DNA of 13,255 nt from Prado023 sp049688595 (GCA_049688595.1 JBAVLA010000036.1:1-13255), one strand, 5' to 3'. Numbered from the stretch's first letter, positions 1-6,542 are shown. The notes: a model not told the origin generated them from the letters alone. Program-made: numbers and translations.

Positions 1-607
1 CGAAGTAGCCGGAGATGTACCCCTTGTCGAAGCGCATGCCCTCGGTGAGCTCGAGCTCCAGGCCGAAGGTGTTGGACTCCTCGACCGTGATCACGCCCTC
101 CTTGCCGACCTTGTCCATCGCCTCGGCGATGACGCTGCCGATCTGGTCGTCGGCGGCCGAGATGGACGCGGTGGACGCGATCTCCTCAGTGGTCTCGACG
201 TCCTTGGCCATCTCCAGCAGTTGGGCCGAGATCGCCTCGACGGCCTTCTCGATGCCGCGCTTCAGCGCCATCGGGTTGGCGCCGGCGGCCACGTTGCGCA
301 GGCCCTCGCGCACCAGCGCCTGGGCCAGGACGGTCGCCGTCGTGGTGCCGTCGCCGGCCACGTCGTCGGTCTTCTTGGCGACCTCCTTGACGAGCTCGGC
401 CCCGATCTTCTCGAAGGGGTCCTCCAGCTCGATCTCCTTGGCGATGGAGACGCCGTCGTTGGTGATCGTGGGGGCGCCCCACTTCTTCTCGAGGACGACG
501 TTGCGCCCGCGCGGCCCGAGGGTCACCTTGACCGCGTCGGCCAGGGTGTTCATGCCACGCTCGAGGGCCCGGCGGGCTTCCTCGTCGAAAGCGATGATCT
601 TCGCCAT
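1..607 (-). CDS. groEL: Chaperonin GroEL, 60 kDa (N-terminal part, cut by left edge)
   Basis: ATP-driven protein-folding chaperonin subunit that assembles into cytosolic rings and works with GroES. Only the first 202 codons are in the window; the frame is open to base 1. Seen: start MAKIIAFDEEARRALERG, the ATP-site loop VTLGPRGRNVVLEKKWGAP (about residues 28-46), the nucleotide-binding GDGTTT (85-90), and EGMRFDKGYISGYF at the edge. These match equatorial and early intermediate/apical segments of the family and closely resemble mycobacterial GroEL2 from memory. The ATG at 607 is the family start; a purine-rich AAGGAAA lies 10 nt upstream (618-624). No groES gene lies upstream, so this is a stand-alone groEL, as often seen for groEL2 in actinomycetes. 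Tandem CIRCE elements upstream indicate HrcA heat-shock repression. Whether it is the GroEL1 or GroEL2 paralogue depends on the C-terminus, which is outside the window. Confidence 0.97.
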   Translation of the reverse strand, partial: MAKIIAFDEEARRALERGMNTLADAVKVTLGPRGRNVVLEKKWGAPTITNDGVSIAKEIELEDPFEKIGAELVKEVAKKTDDVAGDGTTTATVLAQALVREGLRNVAAGANPMALKRGIEKAVEAISAQLLEMAKDVETTEEIASTASISAADDQIGSVIAEAMDKVGKEGVITVEESNTFGLELELTEGMRFDKGYISGYF

Positions 608-676
608 GTGTGTGTGGTTTCCTTCGCACGTAGTGCTTGGATGCCGGTGCACCTGCCCGCGACGGACGGCTCGGCC

Positions 677-732
677 GGGATGGTTCACGTCACCGTCCCA
701 GCGTCGCCTCAGCCGCACCGACCTGTCGGTGC
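677..732 (-). other. Two hairpins in the groEL mRNA leader
   Basis: Within the presumed groEL leader, bases 715-721 (GCACCGA) pair perfectly with 726-732 (TCGGTGC) over a 4-nt loop, whose outer C-G could also pair. Bases 677-699 form a second hairpin on the RNA strand: GGGA/TCCC and GGT/ACC arms broken by one C-A mismatch, with a 7-nt loop. Both lie between the promoter and the ribosome binding site. A role in mRNA stability or heat control is only inferred; short GC stems are common in DNA this rich in G and C. Confidence 0.35.
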
Positions 733-767
733 CCCGGGGGATCGCGTCCAGACCCACTTCCGTGGAC

Positions 768-794
768 TTGTCACTCGACCCCTCCGAGTGCCAA
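768..794 (-). promoter_or_regulatory. CIRCE element, promoter-downstream copy (HrcA operator)
   Basis: Plus-strand reading: TTGTCACTC (768-776), exactly 9 nt, GAGTGCCAA (786-794). The consensus is TTAGCACTC-N9-GAGTGCTAA; this copy matches 15 of 18 arm positions. It lies just downstream of the groEL -10 and covers the expected transcription start, so bound HrcA would block initiation. Confidence 0.85.
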
Positions 795-796
795 TC

Positions 797-828
797 AGAT
801 TATTGGCACTCCCCCCGCCTGAGTGCAA
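797..828 (-). promoter_or_regulatory. groEL promoter (-35/-10)
   Basis: On the minus strand, TTGCAC (828-823) is followed after 18 nt by AATAAT (804-799), 5 of 6 matches to the -10 consensus. The overlapping TAATCT (802-797) is an alternative -10 with 20-nt spacing. The -35 lies inside the outer arm of the upstream CIRCE copy and the -10 sits in and beside the 8-nt linker between the two copies. The predicted start is about 790-792, giving a leader of roughly 183 nt. Confidence 0.6.
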
Positions 829-829
829 G
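803..829 (-). promoter_or_regulatory. CIRCE element, promoter-upstream copy (HrcA operator)
   Basis: Plus-strand reading: TTGGCACTC (803-811), exactly 9 nt, GAGTGCAAG (821-829); 15 of 18 arm positions match the CIRCE consensus. It spans the interval between -35 and -10 of groEL. Its inner arm is also a perfect inverted copy of the inner arm of the neighbouring element (786-794), 8 nt away. Confidence 0.88.
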
Positions 830-964
830 TGCCCCCCGGTCTTGCCGGGGTACGCGCCGGGTCATCGCCGGCCCCGGACCTGCTCCCGAGCGATGTGTCC
901 GCCCGCCGGAAGTCGGGCCGAATGGCCCGGCCGATAGGACCGCCCAATCCACTTCAGGCTGCTC

Positions 965-970
965 TAGGGT
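965..970 (+). promoter_or_regulatory. Possible -10 box for the DUF5709-like gene
   Basis: TAGGGT fits the actinobacterial TANNNT pattern about 40 nt before the ATG at 1012. No clear -35 is visible. The ribosome binding site is much firmer: AAGGAG at 999-1004, 7 nt from the ATG. Confidence 0.3.
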
Positions 971-1011
971 AGGGATGAGGGTGGACCGGCGACCACGGAA
1001 GGAGCGGGGCG

Positions 1012-1350
1012 ATGACTGACTACGAGCGCTCAGGACAGCCATGGAAGGACGACCCGGCCGCCGAGTTGATCGACGCCTACCACCACCATGTCTCCGAGGA
1101 GCTTGGGACTGATGGCCCGACCGAGACTTTCGGTCACCCCGACGACGGACTCGTCGGCCACCTCGTCGGAGACGACGAGGGCGTGCGCCCCGACGACACC
1201 CCGGAGTCAATCGCCTTCGACTCCCATGACGTGGAGGACCTGGCCGCCGAGGAGCTGGCCATGCACTACGTCGATGCGGACGCGGAGTCCGGCGCCGACG
1301 ACGACGACCTCCCGGGGTACCTGCGTGCCAAGCTGGCCGAGGAAGGCTGA
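1012..1350 (+). CDS. Small acidic DUF5709-like protein, function unknown
   Basis: A 112-residue, strongly acidic, probably cytosolic protein with no signal peptide or membrane segment. The start is well supported: AAGGAG at 999-1004 is 7 nt from ATG 1012. The central and C-terminal part, with GDDEGVRPDD around residue 53 and an AEELAMHYVD motif near residues 79-88, resembles the conserved half of the actinobacterial DUF5709 family, recalled from memory. The N-terminus has a His-rich YHHHVSEE stretch. No catalytic motif is visible and the family function is not known to me. It is divergent from groEL and ends 36 nt before xpb on the same strand, so read-through into xpb is likely. The family assignment is tentative; that it is a real gene is much more certain. 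Confidence 0.8.
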   Translation: MTDYERSGQPWKDDPAAELIDAYHHHVSEELGTDGPTETFGHPDDGLVGHLVGDDEGVRPDDTPESIAFDSHDVEDLAAEELAMHYVDADAESGADDDDLPGYLRAKLAEEG

Positions 1351-1374
1351 GCGCCGCGCCGGTGGAAGTCGGGG

Positions 1375-1380
1375 GACAAT
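1375..1380 (+). promoter_or_regulatory. Leaderless-type -10 box of xpb
   Basis: GACAAT sits exactly at -12 to -7 relative to the A of ATG 1387, so transcription would begin on the start codon. No clear -35 is seen. The only ribosome-binding candidate is a weak GGGGGA at 1371-1376, 10 nt from the start. Confidence 0.45.
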
Positions 1381-1386
1381 GCTTGG

Positions 1387-3039
1387 ATGACCGACGGCCC
1401 CCTCATCGTCCAGAGCGACAAGACCCTGCTTCTCGAGGTCAGCCACCCGGGCGCTGAGCAGGCCCGCCGAGAGATCGCAGCCTTCGCCGAGCTCGAGCGG
1501 GCCCCGGAGCACATCCACACCTACCGGATCACCCCGCTCGGGCTGTGGAACGCCCGTGCCGCCGGGCGCGACGCCGAGAGCGTGGTGGATGCACTCGTGC
1601 GGCACTCGAGGTTCCCGGTTCCGCACGCCCTGCTCGTCGACGTTGCCGAGACGATGGACCGCTTCGGCCGGCTTCGCCTGCTCAAGCACCCCTCCTACGG
1701 GCTCGTGCTGGAGGCCGCTGACCGGGCTGTGCTCACCGAGGTCCTGCGCAGCCGCAAGGTCGCCCCGATGGTCGGCGCGCGCATCGACGAGGACACCGTG
1801 GTCGTCCACCCCAGTGAGCGCGGGGCGCTCAAGCAGGTCCTGCTGCGGCTGGGCTGGCCCGCCGAGGACCTGGCCGGATACGTCGACGGCGAGGCCCATC
1901 CGATCGACCTGCGCGAGGAGGGCTGGGCGCTGCGGGACTACCAGCGGCACGCTGCCGAGGGGTTCTGGCACGGCGGGTCCGGCGTCGTGGTCCTGCCCTG
2001 CGGCGCCGGCAAGACGCTCGTCGGGGCGGCGGCGATGGCCCTGGCGAAGGCCACGACGCTGATCCTGGTGACCAGCACCGTGTCCGCCCGGCAGTGGCGC
2101 GACGAGCTCCTGCGGCGCACCTCGCTGACGGACGAGGAGATTGGGGAGTACTCCGGCGCACGCAAGCAGGTGCGGCCGGTCACCATTGCCACCTACCAGG
2201 TGATGACCACGAAGCGGAAGGGCACCTACGCGCATCTCGACCTGTTCGACGCCCGCGACTGGGGCCTGATCATCTACGACGAGGTACACCTGCTGCCGGC
2301 GCCGATCTTCCGGTTCACCGCTGACATCCAGGCCCGCCGCCGCCTCGGCCTGACGGCCACCCTGCTGCGCGAGGACGGCCGGGAGGGCGACGTGTTCTCC
2401 CTGATCGGGCCCAAGCGCTACGACGCGCCCTGGCGGGAGATCGAGGCGCAGGGGTGGATCGCCCCGGCCGACTGCGTCGAGGTCCGGGTCACCCTGCCTG
2501 AGGGCGAGCGCATGGCCTACGCCATGGCCGAGCCGGACGAGCGATACCGGCTGGCCGCGGCCACGCCCCAGAAGCGCGGGATCGTCTCGACGCTGGTCGC
2601 CAGGCATCCCGATGACCAGATCCTGGTGATCGGGCAGTACCTCGACCAGTTGCATGAGCTCGCCGAGATGCTCGGCGTCCCGGTGGTCACCGGGGAGACG
2701 TCGGTGCGGGATCGCCAGGCGCTCTTCGAGGCGTTCCGGTCGCGCAAGGTCCCGACGCTGGTCGTCTCGAAGGTTGCGAACTTCTCGGTGGACCTGCCGG
2801 AAGCGTCGGTTGCCATCCAGGTGTCCGGGTCGTTCGGCTCACGGCAGGAGGAGGCACAGCGGCTGGGACGGATCCTGCGGCCGAAGGCGGACGGCCGCGG
2901 CGCCCGGTTCTACGCCGTCGTCAGCCGGGACACCGTGGACGCCGACTTCGCCGCGCACCGTCAGCGCTTCCTCGCCGAGCAGGGGTACGCCTACCGGATT
3001 GTCGATGCTGACGACCTGCTCCGTGGCATGGCGGACTGA
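1387..3039 (+). CDS. xpb: DNA repair helicase XPB (superfamily 2, bacterial ERCC3 type)
   Basis: ATP-dependent 3'-5' DNA helicase/translocase, the bacterial counterpart of eukaryotic XPB, thought to act in DNA repair in the cytosol. The 550-residue length is usual for bacterial XPB. Seen in order: an N-terminal damage-recognition-like region (about 1-175), a Q-like LRDYQRHA (182-189), Walker A PCGAGKT (204-210), the DEVH Walker B box (298-301), motif III GLTAT (321-325) followed at once by the RED motif R328-E329-D330, and motif VI QRLGRILRP (491-499). The RED motif and the DEVH box are diagnostic of XPB rather than other SF2 helicases. All core motifs look intact. It follows the DUF5709-like gene by 36 nt and may also have its own leaderless promoter. 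It converges with the helicase-associated gene, leaving 39 nt between stop codons. In mycobacteria, from memory, those two genes run in the same direction. Confidence 0.96.
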   Translation: MTDGPLIVQSDKTLLLEVSHPGAEQARREIAAFAELERAPEHIHTYRITPLGLWNARAAGRDAESVVDALVRHSRFPVPHALLVDVAETMDRFGRLRLLKHPSYGLVLEAADRAVLTEVLRSRKVAPMVGARIDEDTVVVHPSERGALKQVLLRLGWPAEDLAGYVDGEAHPIDLREEGWALRDYQRHAAEGFWHGGSGVVVLPCGAGKTLVGAAAMALAKATTLILVTSTVSARQWRDELLRRTSLTDEEIGEYSGARKQVRPVTIATYQVMTTKRKGTYAHLDLFDARDWGLIIYDEVHLLPAPIFRFTADIQARRRLGLTATLLREDGREGDVFSLIGPKRYDAPWREIEAQGWIAPADCVEVRVTLPEGERMAYAMAEPDERYRLAAATPQKRGIVSTLVARHPDDQILVIGQYLDQLHELAEMLGVPVVTGETSVRDRQALFEAFRSRKVPTLVVSKVANFSVDLPEASVAIQVSGSFGSRQEEAQRLGRILRPKADGRGARFYAVVSRDTVDADFAAHRQRFLAEQGYAYRIVDADDLLRGMAD

Positions 3040-3077
3040 GGGGCGACCCCGACAGCCGTCCGCCCGGCGTGCGGCTG
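3040..3077. terminator. Hairpins between convergent xpb and helicase-associated genes
   Basis: The 39-nt gap holds GGGG-CGA-CCCC (3040-3050) and CAGCCG (3053-3058) pairing with CGGCTG (3072-3077) over 13 nt. There is no T-tract on either strand, so a bidirectional terminator is possible but weakly supported. Confidence 0.3.
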
Positions 3078-3078
3078 A

Positions 3079-5328
3079 TCAGGCGCGGATGACTCCAGTT
3101 ATGCGTGCCACCGCGAACGTGGTGATCCGTTCGGTGCGCAGGTCCATCGCCGTCAGGTAGCCGCCCGACAGGCTCAGCGGCTCGATCCGACGGTCTCCGG
3201 CGATCCCCGTGGGATCGGCGTACCCGATCAAGACGGGCGCGTCCGCTGCGATCGCCTCGTACAGGGTGGCGACAACCGCGGCTGGGGTCGTGATCGGCAC
3301 CGGCTGGGCTGCCGATCCATGGCCCCTGACGTGGTCCGACCTGCGCCGGCCGGTGTCCGGGTCGCCGGCGCGCATCGCTCGCACGGCCGCGCCAGCCAGC
3401 GCCGGTGTGACCAGCGGCGTGCTCGTCTCGGCCTGTCCCCGACGGCCTTGCGCTCGGCGAGGCCCCGCGGCTGCCGGCCCGTGGCCGGGCTCCGGCTGGG
3501 GGGCGTGGCCGAGTTGGCGCAGCCGGTCGAGCACGTGCTGTGCAGGTTGCGTCGAAGCCAGGACGGTGTCGGTCAGGCGGAACAGCTCCAGCCCGGCCGC
3601 CAACGGGTCGACGAGGATCCCGGCCAGCACCGCGGGGTCGTCACAGCGCAGGAAGCTCGACGCCGATCCGACGCGCAGCAGGGCGTGCCGTCGGGCCACG
3701 TCCTCGATCAGGTAGGCCAGCGGTTGGGGCACCGACCCACGGCGACCCAGATCGCCGAGGATCTCCGCGGCTGTGCGGCCCGCGTCAAGGGCTCGCCGAA
3801 CGCTCGCTGCGGAGAACCGGTAGACGCTGGCCGCGCCGACGGACTCCGGGTCCGCGGCGGACCGTAGGAGCGCTCCGAGGGCCGGAGTGGGGAGGCCCGG
3901 CACGATGGCGGTCAGGTCGGCCTGCATCACGAGTCGATCCACCTGGCCCGGCAGGCTGCGGGCGAGCGCGGCGGACACTTCGTCCGGGTCGTCGGCGAGC
4001 AACGCCAGCCCCACCTGGGTGAGCGTCCCCGAGACGAGCACCCCCAGCTGGCGCGCCTCGCCCAGCATCGCCTGGACCACTTCGCGGCGGTCCGGCTCGG
4101 CTCGGCGAGGCGAGCGCCAGCGCAGACCGGCCAGGATCTCGTCAAGGTCCCAGTCACCGGGTTCGCCGGCCAGCACCGCAAGTACCTCGCGCCGCATCGC
4201 GGGGAGTCGCGGGGCTGCCAGTTCAGCCGACAGGGGCCGCTGCCCCGCGCGGGCGCTCGCGCGCGGCATGTTCAGCCACGCGATCAGGAGAGCCGCGTGC
4301 TCGCGGTCGGGCGGCTCAGCCCGCCAGGTGTCGAACGCGGCTGTCGGCAGGACCGTGATCTCCTCGTGGGAGTCGGCCGCGATGATCCCGGCAGCCGATG
4401 CCACTTCGATGAGCAGCGCCCCGGCGGGCTCGGTCGTGCCCAGCGCCCGGGCCGTCCGGGTGAGGTCGCGCAGGGCGATCCCGCCCGTCCGCAGGCGGGT
4501 CGGCGGGTCTGCCGCCCAGAGCTCGCCGAGCTCTCCGACGCCATGGAGCACGTCCAGGATGGCGCCGACTGCACCGGGGTCCGCGTCCGGCACCGGCGGG
4601 CGCTCCGGCCTGGGGCGCGCCAGGTCCGCGACGTTGTGAGCCGGGTCGGTGGGCGGGGCGTCGCGCAGGATCGCGACCACCTCCGCCGGGATGGCGACCC
4701 GGTCGGTGCCGAGCGGCATGAGCAGGTGGTGGGCCAGCAGCCAGTCGATTGGGCTTCGAGCTGGGTCGGGCACGCGCCGCGGATCGGCGACCGTCCCGAT
4801 CACCGCGCCGGTCAGCAGCCGGTCCAGCGCGGGGGTCACGCCCGCTGGGCAGTCGTCGAGGAGCGCCCGCAACGACCCGGGATCACGGACGTACCCAGCC
4901 ACGACCGGGTCGAGGGCTGCCACCCGGGGCCCGCGGTCGGCGGGGACCAGGATCTCCCGGGCGGCGCCGACCAGATGGAGCGAGCGATCGGTGCCCCACA
5001 GGAGCCCGTCGGACCTCAGCCGGGCGACTGAAGCCCGGACAGCGCGGCGCGCCTCGGCGAACGACAGCCCACCGGCCATCGCCTTCTCCAGCTCGCCCGT
5101 GCGAACGGGGTCGGGTCCAAGGGCAGCGGCCAGCGCCACGTGCAGCGTCACCTGGTCGTACCCGCTCAGGCACAGCCCGACGCTGGGGATGGAGCCAGCT
5201 CTGGATCCCAGCGCCGTGAGGTCCCCGGGGACGGGTTGCAGCAGGTCGGGCCGGGCCAGGACGAGGGCGGCCAACTGGTCGTCGGTGCGCGCGCGCAGGT
5301 CGTCGGCCAGGCTGCGCACCACCGCCAT
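3079..5328 (-). CDS. Helicase-associated protein with XPB/Ssl2-like and WYL-like domains
   Basis: A 749-residue soluble protein of the actinobacterial helicase-associated family (comparable to mycobacterial Rv0862c from memory). It is not itself a helicase: there is no Walker A or DExH box. Seen: an N-terminal helical domain, RSLADDLRARTDDQLAAL at 5-22; a middle domain around RLVMQADLTAIVPG (465-478) running to about 610, which resembles the XPB/Ssl2-like helicase accessory domain; a Pro/Gly/Arg-rich linker (about 612-680); and a C-terminal domain (about 684-749) with IGYAD, RRIEPL, YLTAMDL and ITTFAVARI, a WYL-like pattern. The ATG at 5328 is 5 nt after the stop of the membrane protein gene, so it is translated as the last gene of that operon. 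It probably partners XPB or modulates DNA repair; that is inference from the family and from adjacency. The biochemical role is unknown. Confidence 0.88.
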   Translation of the reverse strand: MAVVRSLADDLRARTDDQLAALVLARPDLLQPVPGDLTALGSRAGSIPSVGLCLSGYDQVTLHVALAAALGPDPVRTGELEKAMAGGLSFAEARRAVRASVARLRSDGLLWGTDRSLHLVGAAREILVPADRGPRVAALDPVVAGYVRDPGSLRALLDDCPAGVTPALDRLLTGAVIGTVADPRRVPDPARSPIDWLLAHHLLMPLGTDRVAIPAEVVAILRDAPPTDPAHNVADLARPRPERPPVPDADPGAVGAILDVLHGVGELGELWAADPPTRLRTGGIALRDLTRTARALGTTEPAGALLIEVASAAGIIAADSHEEITVLPTAAFDTWRAEPPDREHAALLIAWLNMPRASARAGQRPLSAELAAPRLPAMRREVLAVLAGEPGDWDLDEILAGLRWRSPRRAEPDRREVVQAMLGEARQLGVLVSGTLTQVGLALLADDPDEVSAALARSLPGQVDRLVMQADLTAIVPGLPTPALGALLRSAADPESVGAASVYRFSAASVRRALDAGRTAAEILGDLGRRGSVPQPLAYLIEDVARRHALLRVGSASSFLRCDDPAVLAGILVDPLAAGLELFRLTDTVLASTQPAQHVLDRLRQLGHAPQPEPGHGPAAAGPRRAQGRRGQAETSTPLVTPALAGAAVRAMRAGDPDTGRRRSDHVRGHGSAAQPVPITTPAAVVATLYEAIAADAPVLIGYADPTGIAGDRRIEPLSLSGGYLTAMDLRTERITTFAVARITGVIRA

Positions 5329-5333
5329 CGAGG

Positions 5334-5603
5334 TCAGTCCGGCAGGATGCGGGCGGCCATCTGGGCGCGGGCCCGCCGGCGGCCCTTCCGGGCCAGTCCG
5401 AGCAGGATCATGGCGAAGCCGACGCCGGTCAGCATCGACAGCGCCCAGAACACGCTGGGCAGCTCGACGTCGCTGACCAGCGGGAGCATGGCCACCAGGG
5501 TGATGAGGATGCCGAGCACGGCCACACCCACCCCAGCGCGGATCAGCCGCTCGGCGCGGGCGCCGGGCTCCAGCGCCGAGCGGGAGATGCCGACCTCAGG
5601 CAT
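5334..5603 (-). CDS. Small two-helix membrane protein, unknown function
   Basis: An 89-residue protein starting MPEVGISRSALEPGARAERL. The ATG overlaps the cold shock gene stop (ATGCCTGA, start at 5603, stop at 5596-5598), indicating translational coupling; upstream in-frame starts would lie inside the csp gene and are less likely. Two hydrophobic segments are visible, about residues 22-44 and 50-72, followed by an Arg/Lys-rich tail (KGRRRARAQ) that is probably cytosolic by the positive-inside rule. No family was recognised with confidence. It sits between a cold shock protein and the helicase-associated gene, with overlapping or 5-nt junctions on each side, so the three are almost certainly co-transcribed. 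Why a membrane protein is in this operon is not clear. Confidence 0.82.
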   Translation of the reverse strand: MPEVGISRSALEPGARAERLIRAGVGVAVLGILITLVAMLPLVSDVELPSVFWALSMLTGVGFAMILLGLARKGRRRARAQMAARILPD

Positions 5604-5979
5604 CCAGGTCCGTCGCAACGGCGCGCAGGACGGCCGCGACCTTCTGCGCCTTGGCATCGGGGGGGTAGCGACCCTTGCGCAGGTCGTTGCCGACGTCGTC
5701 GAGGAGCTTGATCAGGGTCTCCACGATGATCGACATCTCCTCGGCGGGCTTGCGCTTGGCCTTCACGACGGACGGAGCCGGCTCCAGGACCTTCACCGCC
5801 ATGGCAGTCTTGCCCTTCTTGCCGTCCACGACGCCGAACTCGACCCGCGTGCCGCCCTTGAGGGCGGTTGTCCCGGCCGGCAGCGACTTGCTGTGCACGA
5901 AGACGTCGTCGCCCTCGTCGGAGGTTACGAAGCCGAAGCCCTTCTCCGCGTCGTACCACTTGACCTTGCCGGTGGGCAC
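5596..5979 (-). CDS. Cold shock domain protein with C-terminal extension
   Basis: A 127-residue nucleic-acid-binding protein. Residues 2-66 are a complete cold shock domain: TGKVKWYDAEKGFGFV with RNP1 KGFGFV (13-18) and RNP2 DVFVHS (25-30). Such domains bind single-stranded RNA/DNA and act as RNA chaperones. The protein is longer than the usual ~67-residue CspA type: a basic linker (about 70-80) leads to a C-terminal helical region (about 81-127, ending AVLRAVATDLDA), as in mycobacterial CspB from memory. The GTG at 5979 is chosen because AGGAG lies 6 nt upstream and the protein then begins at the conserved domain. An in-frame ATG at 6015 would add 12 unconserved residues. It is followed without a gap by the membrane protein gene. 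A separate promoter is visible upstream. Induction by cold is not shown by the sequence. Confidence 0.93.
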   Translation of the reverse strand: MPTGKVKWYDAEKGFGFVTSDEGDDVFVHSKSLPAGTTALKGGTRVEFGVVDGKKGKTAMAVKVLEPAPSVVKAKRKPAEEMSIIVETLIKLLDDVGNDLRKGRYPPDAKAQKVAAVLRAVATDLDA

Positions 5980-5985
5980 CGTGAA

Positions 5986-5990
5986 CTCCT
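5986..5990 (-). promoter_or_regulatory. Shine-Dalgarno deciding the csp start
   Basis: AGGAG on the minus strand, 6 nt from the GTG at 5979. It favours this GTG over the upstream ATG at 6015. Confidence 0.8.
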
Positions 5991-6015
5991 GAGGATCGTG
6001 TGACTGCAAGGGCAA

Positions 6016-6045
6016 AGCGTAACCCGCCCCACTCAGAGAGCCGAA
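6016..6045 (-). promoter_or_regulatory. Candidate csp promoter
   Basis: Minus strand TTCGGC (6045-6040), 18 nt, TACGCT (6021-6016). It predicts a start near 6009 and a leader of about 30 nt before the csp GTG. The gene could also be read from the lipoprotein gene upstream. Confidence 0.4.
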
Positions 6046-6065
6046 CCCGACGGGCCCGGCTGCGA

Positions 6066-6530
6066 TCAGCTTGGGACCAGTTGGAAGAACCAGTAGCCGC
6101 GTGTCCCGGTTGGCTCAGCCGAGGCGATCACCTGCATCGTGTACCCGGTGCCGTCAGTGACGACCTGCTCCGGGAAGGTGAACCGGTAGTACGTCTCGTG
6201 CAGTCCGGAGACCAGGGTCTGCCCGGCGATCGTCAGCGCCCAGCCGCTGTCAGCCACCTTCGTGTCGACCGAGACCCCTACGGTGTCGCCGGGGGAGACC
6301 TCGAGGCGGGCGATCCCCTCCCCGGACGAGGCCTGCGCCAGGACGTCCTGGGCGCAATCGAGCGGGCCGAGCGCCTTGCCCTCGTCGCGCTGCCAGCACA
6401 GTGCCTCGACATGCTCGCTCTGGGTGCCCGACCACACCGTCGCCCCGGGGTTCGGCTTCTCGCACCCAGACAGGACAAGTGGGGCCAGCGCGATCGCGAC
6501 GAGCGGCAGGGAACGGCGCGACAAGCTCAT
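6066..6530 (-). CDS. Secreted lipoprotein, DUF2771-like
   Basis: A 154-residue predicted lipoprotein. The N-terminus has SRRS, a hydrophobic stretch (9-20) and the lipobox LSGC, with lipidation expected on C23, placing it on the outer face of the cytoplasmic membrane. The mature part has two further cysteines (C45, C59) that could form a disulphide, and a VSPGDTVGVSVDTKVADSGW segment (78-97) followed by beta-rich sequence ending GYWFFQLVPS. This resembles the actinobacterial DUF2771 family, found in the same neighbourhood in other actinomycetes (from memory); the family function is unknown. The ATG at 6530 is chosen because it directly precedes the signal peptide and an exact leaderless -10 lies upstream; the frame is open to 6677 but those residues look non-coding. 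It is followed by csp 86 bp downstream and is divergent from DUF3027. Confidence 0.85.
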   Translation of the reverse strand: MSLSRRSLPLVAIALAPLVLSGCEKPNPGATVWSGTQSEHVEALCWQRDEGKALGPLDCAQDVLAQASSGEGIARLEVSPGDTVGVSVDTKVADSGWALTIAGQTLVSGLHETYYRFTFPEQVVTDGTGYTMQVIASAEPTGTRGYWFFQLVPS

Positions 6531-6536
6531 GGGAGT

Positions 6537-6542
6537 AGCGTA
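6537..6542 (-). promoter_or_regulatory. Leaderless-type -10 box of the lipoprotein gene
   Basis: Minus strand TACGCT at exactly -12 to -7 from the ATG at 6530, matching TANNNT. No Shine-Dalgarno fits between it and the ATG, so transcription from the start codon is the simplest reading. Confidence 0.55.

Larger units (their letters stand above)
608..1011. other. Divergent intergenic region: groEL leader and two promoter regions
   Basis: No convincing gene in these 404 bases. From the groEL side it holds a putative untranslated leader of about 180 nt (608 to about 790), tandem CIRCE elements (768-829) with the groEL promoter between and over them, a short GC hairpin upstream of the promoter (CCCCGG 834-839 with CCGGGG 845-850), and the promoter and Shine-Dalgarno region of the rightward gene at 1012. 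I saw no tRNA or small ORF with a good ribosome binding site. Confidence 0.8.

Noticed and set aside
786..811. Perfect palindrome GAGTGCCAA, 8 nt, TTGGCACTC taken as the operator by itself
   Set aside because: The arms are in the reverse order to CIRCE and the spacer is 8 rather than 9; it is better explained as the facing inner arms of two proper CIRCE copies.
15..1019. 334-codon plus-strand frame covering the groEL region
   Set aside because: It is antisense to GroEL and runs through the CIRCE/promoter region; no ribosome site or family similarity.
1207..2655. 482-codon open frame antisense to xpb
   Set aside because: The opposite strand encodes an intact XPB with all helicase motifs; long antisense frames are expected in such GC-rich DNA and this one shows no family features.
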